DNA of 43,012 bases from CAYUIS01 sp964444825 (GTDB taxonomy: Bacteria; Chloroflexota; Anaerolineae; B4-G1), in the NCBI GenBank assembly GCA_964444825.1, contig CAYUIS010000030.1:1-43012 (forward strand), given 5' to 3'. This document shows positions 17,180-25,705 of the stretch, in pieces (position 1 is the first letter of the stretch; the number at the start of each line of letters is the position of its first letter). The notes under the pieces are model-generated. The model worked only from the letters and a program-made list of their open reading frames with translations, was not told the origin of the DNA and did not search any database. The position numbers were made by a program, and so were the translations under genes.

Positions 17180-18943
17180 ATGAGCACCGAGGACAGAACG
17201 CTCGCGGAAACGGTGATAGACACAATCAGTATCCCGATGCACGTCATCGACGCGGAACACCGAATCGTACACTTTAACCAGGCCTTTCATAGATGGTGTG
17301 AGACTCTCAACCTAAAGCTGACAGTCACGGATGTGGCGGGTCGGGATCTGTTGGATGTTTTCCCCTTTCTGACTACCGCACCTGGGGAGTACCAGCAGGT
17401 CTTTGACACCGGCATCCCTTTGGTCACTCAATCCAGCATCAGGATTGAGGGTCGGGACATCTGTACAGAGACTTCCAAGACCCCTATTGTATTGGAGGGA
17501 AGGGTTCAGTACGTCATCACCACTGTCCGCGATGTCACCGAGCGGAAGCAAGCGGAGGAGGCGCTTACGACGTATGCGCGTCAGCAGGCGGCCCTGGTCC
17601 AGATCAGCACTGACCTGGCCGGCGCCCTGGATGAAGAGCAGGTCTGTCAAAGTGTCGTGAGAGGACTGCACAACAGCCTGAGTTACGACTATCTGGGTAT
17701 ATTTTTGGTGGACGAGACGACGGGGGAGCGCGTGGTGAGCGCTTCTGAGGGCTGGCCTGATGCCCCTTCTGATTGGCGCATCCCCGCAGGACAGGGACTG
17801 AGCGAGCGCCCGTTGCTGGATGGACAGCTTCATTACACACCAGACGTTACAAGTGATCCTCGTTATGTTCCTGGTATCACTGGGGGATCGGAGGTGGACG
17901 TCCCCATCCGTGTCGGGGATCAGGTCGTGGGCGTGCTGGTGATCGAAGAGCAGGAATCCCACGCTTCTGATGAGGATGACTTTGCGGTGCTGACAGCCGT
18001 GGCGAACCAGGCGGGCATCGCCCTACAGCGGGCGCGGCAGCATCAGGCGTTGAGGGAGGCGGAGACCCGGTATCGAGGTCTGTTTGATCGGATACCCGTA
18101 GGGCTCTATCGCTCTGCGCCAGATGGTCAGTTCCTTGAGGTGAACGCAGCCTTTGTGGCAATGTTGGGGTATGCAGATCGGGAGAGTATGTTGGCGGTCA
18201 ATGCGGTGGACCTTTATGCGGACGCCGGAAGCCGCGGAGAGTGGCAGTCGTCGTTGAGCCAGGACGGGATCGTGCGTTTTGAGACAAAGCTGTGCCAGCG
18301 GGATGGCACCGTCATCTGGGCGCGAGATAGCGCGCGGGCTATCCGCGATGCCGATGGTCAGGTGCTGTACTACGAAGGCAGCCTGGAGGACATCACGGAG
18401 CGCAAGGGAGCGGACGAGTCGCTTCAAGAGGCGTATGCCGAGATGGGGAGGAAGGTTGAAGAACGAACCGCCGAGTTGCGGCGTGAGGTGGCCGAACGTG
18501 AGCGTCTTCAGCAAGAGATCATCGAGGCGCAGAGGCAAGCACTGCGAGAACTATCGACTCCCATTATCCCGATAATGGATCGTATCATCGTGATGCCCCT
18601 GGTGGGTAACATCGACAGCATGCGGGCCAGGGATATCACCCGCTCGCTTTTGGCTGGAATCCGGGAACATCGGGGCAGCGTAGTGATCCTCGACATCACC
18701 GGAGTGCCCATAGTGGACAGCGGTGTGGCCGACCATCTGAACAGGACGATCCAGGCAGCGCGGTTGAAGGGTGCGCGAACCATTATCACTGGGATCTCGG
18801 ATGCGGTGGCGGAGACGATCGTCGACCTGGGAATCGACTGGAGCGGCGTCGAGACCTTGAGCGATCTCCAGAGTGGCCTATTCGCCGCGCTGCAAAGCTT
18901 GGGGGTTAAGCTGACTAGAGAGCGGGCTGATGGGGTAGGCTGA
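17180..18943 (+). CDS. RsbR-like stressosome sensor: PAS-GAF-PAS-coiled coil-STAS
   Basis: A 587-residue protein. The domains in order are PAS (about 10-125), GAF (about 140-285), PAS (about 290-410), a coiled coil (410-455) and an RsbR-type STAS domain from LRELSTPIIPI at 455 to about 575. In Bacillus subtilis, RsbR paralogues form the stressosome shell with RsbS and are phosphorylated by RsbT on T171 and T205. Those positions are 34 residues apart, and here S480 (GNIDSMRA) and S514 (PIVDSGVA) fall in the same motifs with the same spacing, serine replacing threonine. The N-terminal module is sensory and its ligand is unknown. A GGAGG site lies before the ATG. Its stop codon overlaps the next start (TGATG). 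Confidence 0.9.
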   Translation: MSTEDRTLAETVIDTISIPMHVIDAEHRIVHFNQAFHRWCETLNLKLTVTDVAGRDLLDVFPFLTTAPGEYQQVFDTGIPLVTQSSIRIEGRDICTETSKTPIVLEGRVQYVITTVRDVTERKQAEEALTTYARQQAALVQISTDLAGALDEEQVCQSVVRGLHNSLSYDYLGIFLVDETTGERVVSASEGWPDAPSDWRIPAGQGLSERPLLDGQLHYTPDVTSDPRYVPGITGGSEVDVPIRVGDQVVGVLVIEEQESHASDEDDFAVLTAVANQAGIALQRARQHQALREAETRYRGLFDRIPVGLYRSAPDGQFLEVNAAFVAMLGYADRESMLAVNAVDLYADAGSRGEWQSSLSQDGIVRFETKLCQRDGTVIWARDSARAIRDADGQVLYYEGSLEDITERKGADESLQEAYAEMGRKVEERTAELRREVAERERLQQEIIEAQRQALRELSTPIIPIMDRIIVMPLVGNIDSMRARDITRSLLAGIREHRGSVVILDITGVPIVDSGVADHLNRTIQAARLKGARTIITGISDAVAETIVDLGIDWSGVETLSDLQSGLFAALQSLGVKLTRERADGVG

Positions 18944-20481
18944 TGAAGACAAAAGAGCAGCTTTTGGGCGAGTTGAAGGCAGCGCAAGAACGGATCGCTG
19001 AACTGGAGAGACTGGAGAGGGAGCGCGGACCAGCGGAGGAAGAGGCGCGGAGACGTGCAGCCCAGGCCGCGCTGCTCTACGAAGTGGGGCAGCGGGTGAG
19101 CGGCAAGCTGCGATTGGAGGACCTGTTTTCCGAAATCGTGACTGCCATCCGTGACGCCTTTGACTATGATGGCGTGTTGCTATGGCTGGTCGACGCTGGG
19201 ACGGAGCGTGTGGTTCTAGAGACCGTGGCTGGCGAGTATGCCGACATACTCCTCCGTGGTGTCACGCTTGCGATCGGAGAGGGAATGACAGGGCAGGCAG
19301 CGGCGACCGGCGAGGCCCAGATCAGCGGTGATGTGAGCAAAAATCCTCACTATGTTCAGAAGGCGGGGGAGACGACAAGATCGGAGCTTGCCGTACCTAT
19401 CGCATCCGGCGAGACGGTCATCGGGGTCTTGGACATGCAGAGCGACCAATATAATGCCTTTGACGATGCCGACGTGATGTTGATGGAGACGTTGGCCGAT
19501 CAGCTTGCCGTGGCCATTGAGAATGCAAGACTCTACTACAAAGTCCAGCAGGAACTGAACGGGCGCAAGCGCATGGAGAAAGCGCTCAGAGAATCTCAGG
19601 AGGCATTCAACACGGTTCTGGATAGCATCGATGCGGATGTCTATGTCGCTGACTTTGATACGTACGAGATTCTATTCATGAACCAGCATATGCGGGATAG
19701 CTTTGGTGCCGACTTTACGGGGGAGACGTGTTGGGAGGCGTTTCGGGAGGGATCGGAACCGTGTGATCACTGCACGAACGCCCAGTTGCTCGACGCCAAC
19801 GGTGAGCCGACCGAAGTCTGTGTGTGGGAAGGGCACAACCCTATTACGGAGTGCTGGACCATCAACTACGATCGAGCAATCAAGTGGGTAGATGGGCGCT
19901 ACGTCCGGTTGCAGATAGCGACCGACATCACCAAAGTCAAAGAGGCCGAAGAGGCGTTGCAACAATCTTATGCAGAGGTTGAGAAGCGGGTCGAGGAGCG
20001 AACGGCCGAGTTGGAGCGGGAAAGTGCTGAGCGGGAACGGTTGCAGCGCGAGCTGATTGAGGCACAAAGACAGGCATTACGCGAACTATCGACTCCCATC
20101 ATCCCCATGCTGGATCGCATCATCGTGATGCCCCTGGTGGGCAGCATCGACAGCATGCGGGCCCGGGACATCACGCGCTCGCTTTTGGCTGGGATTCAGA
20201 AACACCGGGCCAAGGTGGTGATCCTGGATATCACAGGGGTGCCCATCGTGGACAGCGGGGTGGCCGATCACCTGAACAAGACGATTCAGGCGGCGCGACT
20301 AAAAGGTGCGCGGACGATGATTACCGGTATATCTGACGCGGTGGCAGAGACGATCGTGGATCTGGGGATTGACTGGCACAGCATTGCCACCTTGGGTGAT
20401 CTGCAGAGTGGACTGATCGTGGCGATGGAAAGTCTGGGGATTGAGGTGCGAAGGAGGGAAGCAGGTGGTGAGACTTGGTGA
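18943..20481 (+). CDS. RsbR-like stressosome sensor: GAF-cysteine-rich PAS-STAS
   Basis: A 512-residue protein translationally coupled to the previous RsbR gene by a one-base overlap. It has an N-terminal coiled coil (1-40), a GAF domain (about 45-195), a PAS domain (about 215-335), a coiled coil and an RsbR-type STAS (about 380-500). The PAS domain carries C263, C274 and C277 (PCDHC), then C293 and C304, a pattern that could bind a metal or an Fe-S cluster or form a thiol switch. The RsbT phosphorylation positions are S404 (GSIDSMRA) and S438 (PIVDSGVA). The STAS-coding DNA is strikingly similar to that of the upstream paralogue, pointing to duplication or gene conversion. Confidence 0.9.
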   Translation: MKTKEQLLGELKAAQERIAELERLERERGPAEEEARRRAAQAALLYEVGQRVSGKLRLEDLFSEIVTAIRDAFDYDGVLLWLVDAGTERVVLETVAGEYADILLRGVTLAIGEGMTGQAAATGEAQISGDVSKNPHYVQKAGETTRSELAVPIASGETVIGVLDMQSDQYNAFDDADVMLMETLADQLAVAIENARLYYKVQQELNGRKRMEKALRESQEAFNTVLDSIDADVYVADFDTYEILFMNQHMRDSFGADFTGETCWEAFREGSEPCDHCTNAQLLDANGEPTEVCVWEGHNPITECWTINYDRAIKWVDGRYVRLQIATDITKVKEAEEALQQSYAEVEKRVEERTAELERESAERERLQRELIEAQRQALRELSTPIIPMLDRIIVMPLVGSIDSMRARDITRSLLAGIQKHRAKVVILDITGVPIVDSGVADHLNKTIQAARLKGARTMITGISDAVAETIVDLGIDWHSIATLGDLQSGLIVAMESLGIEVRRREAGGETW

Positions 20482-20532
20482 GGTGCGGGTTACCGCCTAT
20501 CTGCAGGGCTTTGTTGTTGGGAGGTCTCCACA

Positions 20533-21075
20533 ATGGGAGTGAGCGACGAGATGGATGCTCTGGACACATTGGGTACTTCTACCATCCAGAAGCTCGAAAA
20601 TCTGCTGTTGGTTGCAGTGCCGCGTGATCTGACGGATAGGGATGTCCTACGACTGCGGCGTCAAGTGCTGACGGCAATACGACAGCATCGCTCGCGTTGG
20701 GTGTTGCTCGACTTTTCCCGTGTGGACATCTGTGACAGCTTCTTTGGTCGGTTCATTCAGAGCACTGCCAAGATGGCCGATCTTATGGGTGCCGAGGTCG
20801 TCGTCGCCGGTCTCCAGGATGCTGTCGTAGAGACGATGGTGGATCTGGGGATGACGTTACCTGGCGTCCATGCCGTCTTGGATCTGGACGATGCGCTGGC
20901 GTTGAGCAGAACTGGGTCACGGGGTTCAGCAGGAGTGGAGGAGCAAGGGCCCAGCCGATCCACAGGTTCATCCTGGGATGGCGGGTCCGAGTGGTTGGAC
21001 CACGATAGCGACAAGACGATGGGTGTGGACACGTCCTACACCCACACCTTTTCCTCCAGTCTGACGGGGAAGTAG
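20533..21075 (+). CDS. rsbS: RsbS-like STAS stressosome scaffold protein
   Basis: A 180-residue protein whose first 115 residues are a single STAS domain. The motif VDICDSFFGRFI places S69 where RsbS of B. subtilis has its RsbT-phosphorylated serine (S59). The segments MADLMGAEVVVAGL and VDLGMTLPGVHAVLDLDDAL also match RsbS. RsbS forms the stressosome core and holds RsbT until stress triggers phosphorylation. The C-terminal 65 residues are a Ser/Gly/Asp-rich extension not seen in classical RsbS (about 120 residues). A GGGAGG site lies 9 bases before the ATG. The gene is followed by rsbT after a single base. Confidence 0.92.
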   Translation: MGVSDEMDALDTLGTSTIQKLENLLLVAVPRDLTDRDVLRLRRQVLTAIRQHRSRWVLLDFSRVDICDSFFGRFIQSTAKMADLMGAEVVVAGLQDAVVETMVDLGMTLPGVHAVLDLDDALALSRTGSRGSAGVEEQGPSRSTGSSWDGGSEWLDHDSDKTMGVDTSYTHTFSSSLTGK

Positions 21076-21076
21076 C

Positions 21077-21478
21077 ATGGGTGAAGAACAGCCCGTACAG
21101 AGAAGGTTCGCCATCAAGAGCATCGTGGACGTGGTGAGAGCACGGCGAAGCGGGCTCGGAATTGCCTTGGAGATGGGCTTTCATCAGGCGGAGGCCAACA
21201 AGATCGCTGTGGTCATATCGGAACTGGGGCGAAACATCGAACTATATGCCGGCGAGGGTCTCGTCACAGTGACCAAGTATGATGACCGCATCGAGATCGT
21301 GGCAGAGGATCAGGGGCCGGGTATTCCAGACGTGGAACGGGTGATGGCGGGTGGCTATACGACCTCCCAGGGTATGGGGTTGGGTGTGTCAGGATCGAAA
21401 CGTTTGATGGATGAATTCGATATACATTCGATTATTGGTCAGGGGACAACAATCAAAGCGGTGAAATGGTTACGGTAG
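21077..21478 (+). CDS. rsbT: RsbT-like serine kinase, first copy
   Basis: A 133-residue GHKL-fold kinase. The N box is SELGRNIELYA, with E49 and N53 as the catalytic base and metal-binding residues. The G1 box is DQGPGIPD (78-85), and the G2 region is GMGLGVSGSKRLMDEF. In classical stressosomes RsbT phosphorylates RsbR and RsbS and, once released, activates the phosphatase RsbU. No RsbU is encoded in this window, so the released kinase must have another partner. It starts one base after the rsbS stop codon, with GGGAAG as the ribosome binding site. Confidence 0.92.
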   Translation: MGEEQPVQRRFAIKSIVDVVRARRSGLGIALEMGFHQAEANKIAVVISELGRNIELYAGEGLVTVTKYDDRIEIVAEDQGPGIPDVERVMAGGYTTSQGMGLGVSGSKRLMDEFDIHSIIGQGTTIKAVKWLR

Positions 21479-21553
21479 AGACTCGAGGTTTTTGAGCCTT
21501 GATGGTTTTGGTTGGTTGGGTCAAGGAAAGCAAAAAACCAGGAGGAGACGGCG

Positions 21554-21967
21554 ATGGTTCTGGACAAAGCCCTGTGTGAGACTTGTGTATCGATCAAACA
21601 CGATGCTGATGTCTTGCTTGCCTATCAAAAGGGACGAGCGCTGGCGGCCGAGATGGGCTTTTCGAATGAAGACCAGATGATCGTTGTCATCGCCATTATG
21701 GAGGTGGCGCGTAACATCGTCCGCTATGCAGGGCAGGGTGAGGTCAGTTTCAGTGTCTTTCAACAGGACGGTAGACACGGTCTTCACATCGTTGCGCGCG
21801 ACAGCGGTCCAGGTATCCCGTCCATCGAGCGTGCACTAGAGAACGGCTATTCCACGGGAGGTGGCCTCGGACTGGGATTGTCAGGAGCCAAGCGGCTGAT
21901 GGACGAGTTCGAGATCACGTCACGGGTTGGTCAGGGGACGACGATAGAGATGAAAAAGTGGAAGTGA
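21554..21967 (+). CDS. RsbT-like serine kinase, second copy
   Basis: A 137-residue paralogue of the preceding kinase. The N box is IMEVARNIVRYA (E50, N54), the G1 box is DSGPGIPS (from D83), and the G2 region is GLGLGLSGAKRLMDEF, so ATP binding should be intact. ATG 21554 was chosen because GGAGGAG lies 6 bases upstream; an in-frame ATG at 21512 lacks a comparable site. The N-terminus carries CETC (C8, C11), absent from the first copy. Two active RsbT-type kinases in one module allow either different stressosome targets or different downstream partners. It is coupled to rsbX by a TGATG overlap. Confidence 0.88.
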   Translation: MVLDKALCETCVSIKHDADVLLAYQKGRALAAEMGFSNEDQMIVVIAIMEVARNIVRYAGQGEVSFSVFQQDGRHGLHIVARDSGPGIPSIERALENGYSTGGGLGLGLSGAKRLMDEFEITSRVGQGTTIEMKKWK

Positions 21968-22599
21968 TGGATGTCGGCGATTCACCCCGTGGACCGATCA
22001 TTGAGTGGGGCGTTGCCGGCCGGTCCTTTGATGGTCGTACTGAATCGGGCGATCAGTATCTGGTTGAACCCTACCCGGATGGGGTGCTGGTAGCGGTTGT
22101 GGATGGTCTGGGTCACGGACCGAGCGCAGCGGTCGCAGGTCAAACTGCGATCGCAGCGCTGGAAGGCCACGCGCATGAGCCGGTTGTTCCGCTGCTCAAG
22201 CGTTGCCACGAGAGCCTAAGAAGGACGCGAGGAGTCGTGATGAGTCTGGCGTCGTTCAGTGCAGTCACCAGCACGATGACGTGGTTGGGTGTGGGTAACG
22301 TAAAGGGAGTGCTCCTTTGTCCAAATGGAGGGGGAGACCATACGCGTGAGCACCTCTTACTGCGGGGTGGGGTAGTTGGCTATAACCTGCCCACGTTGCG
22401 TCCTGGTGTACGCCCCATTGCGCGAGGTGACACGCTCATTCTGGCCACCGATGGCCTGCGGAGCGCTCTCGTAGAGGATCTGGCCCTTGGCGATCCACCG
22501 CAGCGGATGGCCGATGCGCTTCTCGATTTGCACCGCCGGGGGACCGACGATGCTATGGTTCTAGTGGCTTGCTACATTGGGTCGAGCCAAGACTCGTGA
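21967..22599 (+). CDS. rsbX: RsbX-like PP2C/SpoIIE-type phosphatase
   Basis: A 210-residue PPM-family serine phosphatase. Metal-binding aspartates are seen in ESGDQYL (D29) and VVDGLGHG (D46), with later TDGL and TDDAMVLV motifs. The short, single-domain form and its position after rsbT match RsbX, which removes phosphate from RsbR and RsbS to reset the stressosome. It lacks the N-terminal RsbT-binding domain and PAS segments of RsbU, so it is not the RsbU output phosphatase. ATG 21967 overlaps the rsbT stop codon by one base; a GTG at 21958 is an alternative start that would add three residues. Confidence 0.9.
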   Translation: MDVGDSPRGPIIEWGVAGRSFDGRTESGDQYLVEPYPDGVLVAVVDGLGHGPSAAVAGQTAIAALEGHAHEPVVPLLKRCHESLRRTRGVVMSLASFSAVTSTMTWLGVGNVKGVLLCPNGGGDHTREHLLLRGGVVGYNLPTLRPGVRPIARGDTLILATDGLRSALVEDLALGDPPQRMADALLDLHRRGTDDAMVLVACYIGSSQDS

Positions 22600-22649
22600 T
22601 GGCTTCTCAGGAGTTGGGTGGCTCGGGAGAATGAACAGGTGGGGGTAGA

Positions 22650-23339
22650 ATGAACGAAAGCGGTACAGAATCCGGACGTGAAGGCAGTCTCGATTGGAAA
22701 GCCGTCCATCAGCGTCTGACCGACTTCAGAGCAGCGATGGAAGAGTCTGCTGAGGTATCCGTGGAGGAACTGCGGAGGGTGTGGGCCCGCCGGGCGGCTG
22801 AACTGGCTCGGGCACCAGAGGGTGAGGATGAGGGTGAGCATATCGAGTTGCTGATGATGCGGTTGGGGCGTGAGGCCTACGGCGTCGAAGCGCGGTATGT
22901 TTACTATGTAAAGGTGGCAGACCTGATCACGCATGTGCCCCGCGTTCGGGATTGGGTGGCAGGTGTGGTCAACCTGCGCGGGCGTATTCTGTCAGTTTTG
23001 GACCTGCGACGTCTGTTTAGCCTGCCCTCTGCTGAGGCCGGGGAAGACGACGAGTTGGATACTGAGGAAATCGGGCCATACCTGGTGGTCGTTGAGACGG
23101 CGACTATGGAGATTGCACTGCTCGTCGACGACGTGTTGACCGTCGAGTCGGTGCCAGTCAGTCAGATTCAGGATGTGGTCGGCACTGTGCGCGGCCTGCA
23201 TCCTGAATACGTGTTCGGAGTTTTGGCGCGGGACGACGCGGATGCTGGTGCCGGGAAAAACGGCTCTATTGTGGTGGTGTTGGACCTGGCAGCCCTGTTG
23301 GCGGATGAGCGACTGATCGTCCACGAGGAGATCGTCTAG
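22650..23339 (+). CDS. CheW-like coupling protein, second copy, with N-terminal helical extension
   Basis: A 229-residue protein. Residues 1-60 form a charged helical extension (WKAVHQRLTDFRAAMEES). Residues about 65-215 form a CheW domain with RLGREAYGVEARYV, VVNLRGRILSVLDLRRLF and IALLVDDVLTVESVPVSQI. The extension resembles helical regions seen in some CheW proteins of non-flagellar systems. It lies directly before the receptor gene and probably couples that receptor to CheA. Two CheW proteins in one locus can compete or build mixed receptor arrays. The ATG is preceded by GGTGGGGG. Confidence 0.92.
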   Translation: MNESGTESGREGSLDWKAVHQRLTDFRAAMEESAEVSVEELRRVWARRAAELARAPEGEDEGEHIELLMMRLGREAYGVEARYVYYVKVADLITHVPRVRDWVAGVVNLRGRILSVLDLRRLFSLPSAEAGEDDELDTEEIGPYLVVVETATMEIALLVDDVLTVESVPVSQIQDVVGTVRGLHPEYVFGVLARDDADAGAGKNGSIVVVLDLAALLADERLIVHEEIV

Positions 23340-23403
23340 AGTGGGTCGTGTTAACGTGTGATGGTTGATATCAAAATACAGGGGGAGATCAAGGAGAAGT
23401 CGT

Positions 23404-25623
23404 ATGGCTGTAATTGAACGACTACGAATCCGATCGATCCAGGTGAAAATCGTGTTTTGGGCAGGGCTGTGCCTGCTGCTGGGGCTGACTCCTATGATGG
23501 GATATGCGACAAAAGCTCTCTATGACATCGCGGCCGAGTCAACTGAGGACCATATTGTCGCAGAGGTGCTTCTGGAGACCGAAGAGATCAAGGATGGCAT
23601 AGAGTCGGCACTGAGCGAGGCGCGTGTGCTGGCACATACGCTTGCGGCAACCAAGCGCGAGAAACTCGAGTTAACGCGAGGCGAGGCCAGTGTTTTGTTG
23701 AGAGGTGTTCTGGATTACGGCCCGCGGGTGATTGGGGCCTACACAATCTGGGAGCCGGATGCGTTTGATGGGCGGGATGCGGATTTTGCTGGCCAGGAAC
23801 CGTATGACCAGACAGGACGCTTTGTGGCCTACTGGCTCAGGGATGAGCAGGGAAGGGTGAGGCAAGGAGTGCCGGCGGACATCAAGGTCGAGGGTCTTGA
23901 GGAATACTACGAATTGCTCAAAAAGACCCGGCTGGAGTACGTGGTGGGACCCTATATGCGCGATGTCCATGGTAAGGAGCTGCCGATTGCGTCCTTGGTG
24001 GTGCCGATCATTGTGAACGGGCATCTGTATGGCATTATCGGGGCAGACATAGACCTGTCGTTTGTCCAAGGGTGGGCGGATGAGGCGAACATCCAGAATG
24101 GAGTGGGGAAGGCGATCGTCGTGAACAACGGCGGCATCTTGGTTGGCGTGACAGACCAACCAGAGTTGGTGGGCCAGGGTATGGAGGTGATTCACGGCCC
24201 AGACGCTGAGGACAGGTTGGGCACTATCCAGCGGGGTGAAAAGGGCGTGAAGTTGACACAGCATACGATGGAAGTCTTTGTGCCGATGGCGTTTGGTTAC
24301 GCAAAGGCGCCCTGGTCGGTGAACGTGTCCATCCCTCGAGTTGAGGTCAACCGTGTGGCAAGCGCATTGGTCTGGCGACTCACAGGGATTGCTGGGCTTG
24401 TGGTCCTTGGCATCTTGGTACTGCTGTGGTTCGTGGCGGGAAAGGTAGCCAAGCCCATCCAGACGATCACCAAGGTCGCGCGATCTGTCAGCCAGGGCGA
24501 CCTGACGGTCAAGGCTGATGTTCGATCGGGAGATGAAACGGGCGTACTGGCGGATACATTCAACCAGATGCTCTTCCAGTTGCGCGACATGTTGCGGAGC
24601 GAGCAGGAACAGCGGGCTTATCTTGAGGTGATGGTCGAGGCGTATGTTGATTACGTGGCCAACGTTGCCAAGGGTGACTTGACTGCCCGGCTGGCTATAG
24701 GTGAGGATGTGGATGACTCTGGTGATCCGTTGACAGTGTTGGGGAACGAGTTGAATGCGACGACGGCCAGCTTGCAGAATATGACGCTCAAGATCCGGGA
24801 GGCAGCGATGGGTCTGAGTAGCGCTTCTTCCGAGATCCTGGCAGCGACAACGCAGCAGGCGTCGGGAGCCAGCGAGCAATCGGCGGCGATTGCGGAGACG
24901 ACGACGACGGTGGATGAGTTGAAGACGATCGCGCAGCAGTCGATGGGGCGGGCGCAGGAGGTGGCGGGGACGTCGCAACGGACGGTGGAGGTATCGCGCG
25001 CAGGGCGGGAAGCGGTGGTGGCAGCGATCGGGAGTATGGGGGAGATCAGGGCACGGGTAGAGGGGATAGCGGAGAACATTCTGACGCTGTCAGAGCAGAC
25101 GCAGCAGATCGGGGAGATCATTGCGACGGTGAATGAGATCGCGTCCCAGTCAAACATCCTGGCGTTGAACGCGTCGGTGGAAGCGGCGCGGGCGGGGGAG
25201 TATGGGAAGGGATTTGCGGTGGTGGCGGCGGAGGTGAGGAGTCTGGCGGAGCAATCGCGGCAGGCGACGGCGCAGGTGCGGGCGATCCTGTCGGACATCC
25301 AGGGGGCGACGAACGCGACGGTGATGGCGACAGAGGAGGGGACGAAGGGGGTGGAGGAGGGGATGAGGTTGGCGGGGAAGGCTGGGGAAGCGATAGAGGA
25401 GCTGGCAGGGGTGATAGAGGAGAGTGCGCAGGCGGCGGCGCAGATGGTGGCAGGGGGGAGGCAACAGGCGGCGGGGGTGGAGCAGGTGGCGGTGGCGATG
25501 CAGTCCATCAACCAGGCGACGGTGCAGAGCCTGGCGAGCACCCGGCAGGCGGAGAAGGCGGCGCGAGAGTTGAACGATTTGGCGCGCAGCCTGAGCGATA
25601 CCGTGGAGCAGTATCGGTTGTAG
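23404..25623 (+). CDS. methyl-accepting chemotaxis protein with extracellular dCACHE sensor
   Basis: A 739-residue receptor. TM1 spans about 15-36, a dCACHE-like periplasmic sensor about 40-320 (GAYTIWEPDAFDGRD, VVGPYMRD, YGIIGADIDLSF), and TM2 about 326-350. A HAMP domain follows, with a second HAMP-like helical segment near 415-470. Residues 480-739 are the signalling domain, with the tip EIASQSNILALNASVEAAR near 577-596. dCACHE sensors often bind amino acids or other small molecules. There is no C-terminal CheR-binding pentapeptide. ATG 23404 has AAGGAG 7 bases upstream. The signalling half uses almost only G-ending codons, unlike the sensor half and the neighbouring genes. Confidence 0.94.
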   Translation: MAVIERLRIRSIQVKIVFWAGLCLLLGLTPMMGYATKALYDIAAESTEDHIVAEVLLETEEIKDGIESALSEARVLAHTLAATKREKLELTRGEASVLLRGVLDYGPRVIGAYTIWEPDAFDGRDADFAGQEPYDQTGRFVAYWLRDEQGRVRQGVPADIKVEGLEEYYELLKKTRLEYVVGPYMRDVHGKELPIASLVVPIIVNGHLYGIIGADIDLSFVQGWADEANIQNGVGKAIVVNNGGILVGVTDQPELVGQGMEVIHGPDAEDRLGTIQRGEKGVKLTQHTMEVFVPMAFGYAKAPWSVNVSIPRVEVNRVASALVWRLTGIAGLVVLGILVLLWFVAGKVAKPIQTITKVARSVSQGDLTVKADVRSGDETGVLADTFNQMLFQLRDMLRSEQEQRAYLEVMVEAYVDYVANVAKGDLTARLAIGEDVDDSGDPLTVLGNELNATTASLQNMTLKIREAAMGLSSASSEILAATTQQASGASEQSAAIAETTTTVDELKTIAQQSMGRAQEVAGTSQRTVEVSRAGREAVVAAIGSMGEIRARVEGIAENILTLSEQTQQIGEIIATVNEIASQSNILALNASVEAARAGEYGKGFAVVAAEVRSLAEQSRQATAQVRAILSDIQGATNATVMATEEGTKGVEEGMRLAGKAGEAIEELAGVIEESAQAAAQMVAGGRQQAAGVEQVAVAMQSINQATVQSLASTRQAEKAARELNDLARSLSDTVEQYRL

Positions 25624-25649
25624 CTCTTTCGGTCGTGGCTGGGGATTTT

Positions 25650-25705
25650 AGCAACGCAACCGTAATTGGGCCGTAACCCTGATTGGTGAATTGGCATTGT
25701 ATAAT
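25650..25705 (+). promoter_or_regulatory. cheA regulatory region: 11-bp direct repeats and TATAAT
   Basis: Three consecutive 11-base units, AGCAACGCAAC (25650-25660), CGTAATTGGGC (25661-25671) and CGTAACCCTGA (25672-25682), share an A/CGNAA start. A perfect TATAAT (25700-25705) begins 17 bases later, with no -35 consensus. The unit sequence, period and distance to the -10 match the region before the first receiver gene (14241-14296). This marks an internal, probably activator-dependent, promoter for cheA and the genes after it. Confidence 0.65.
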
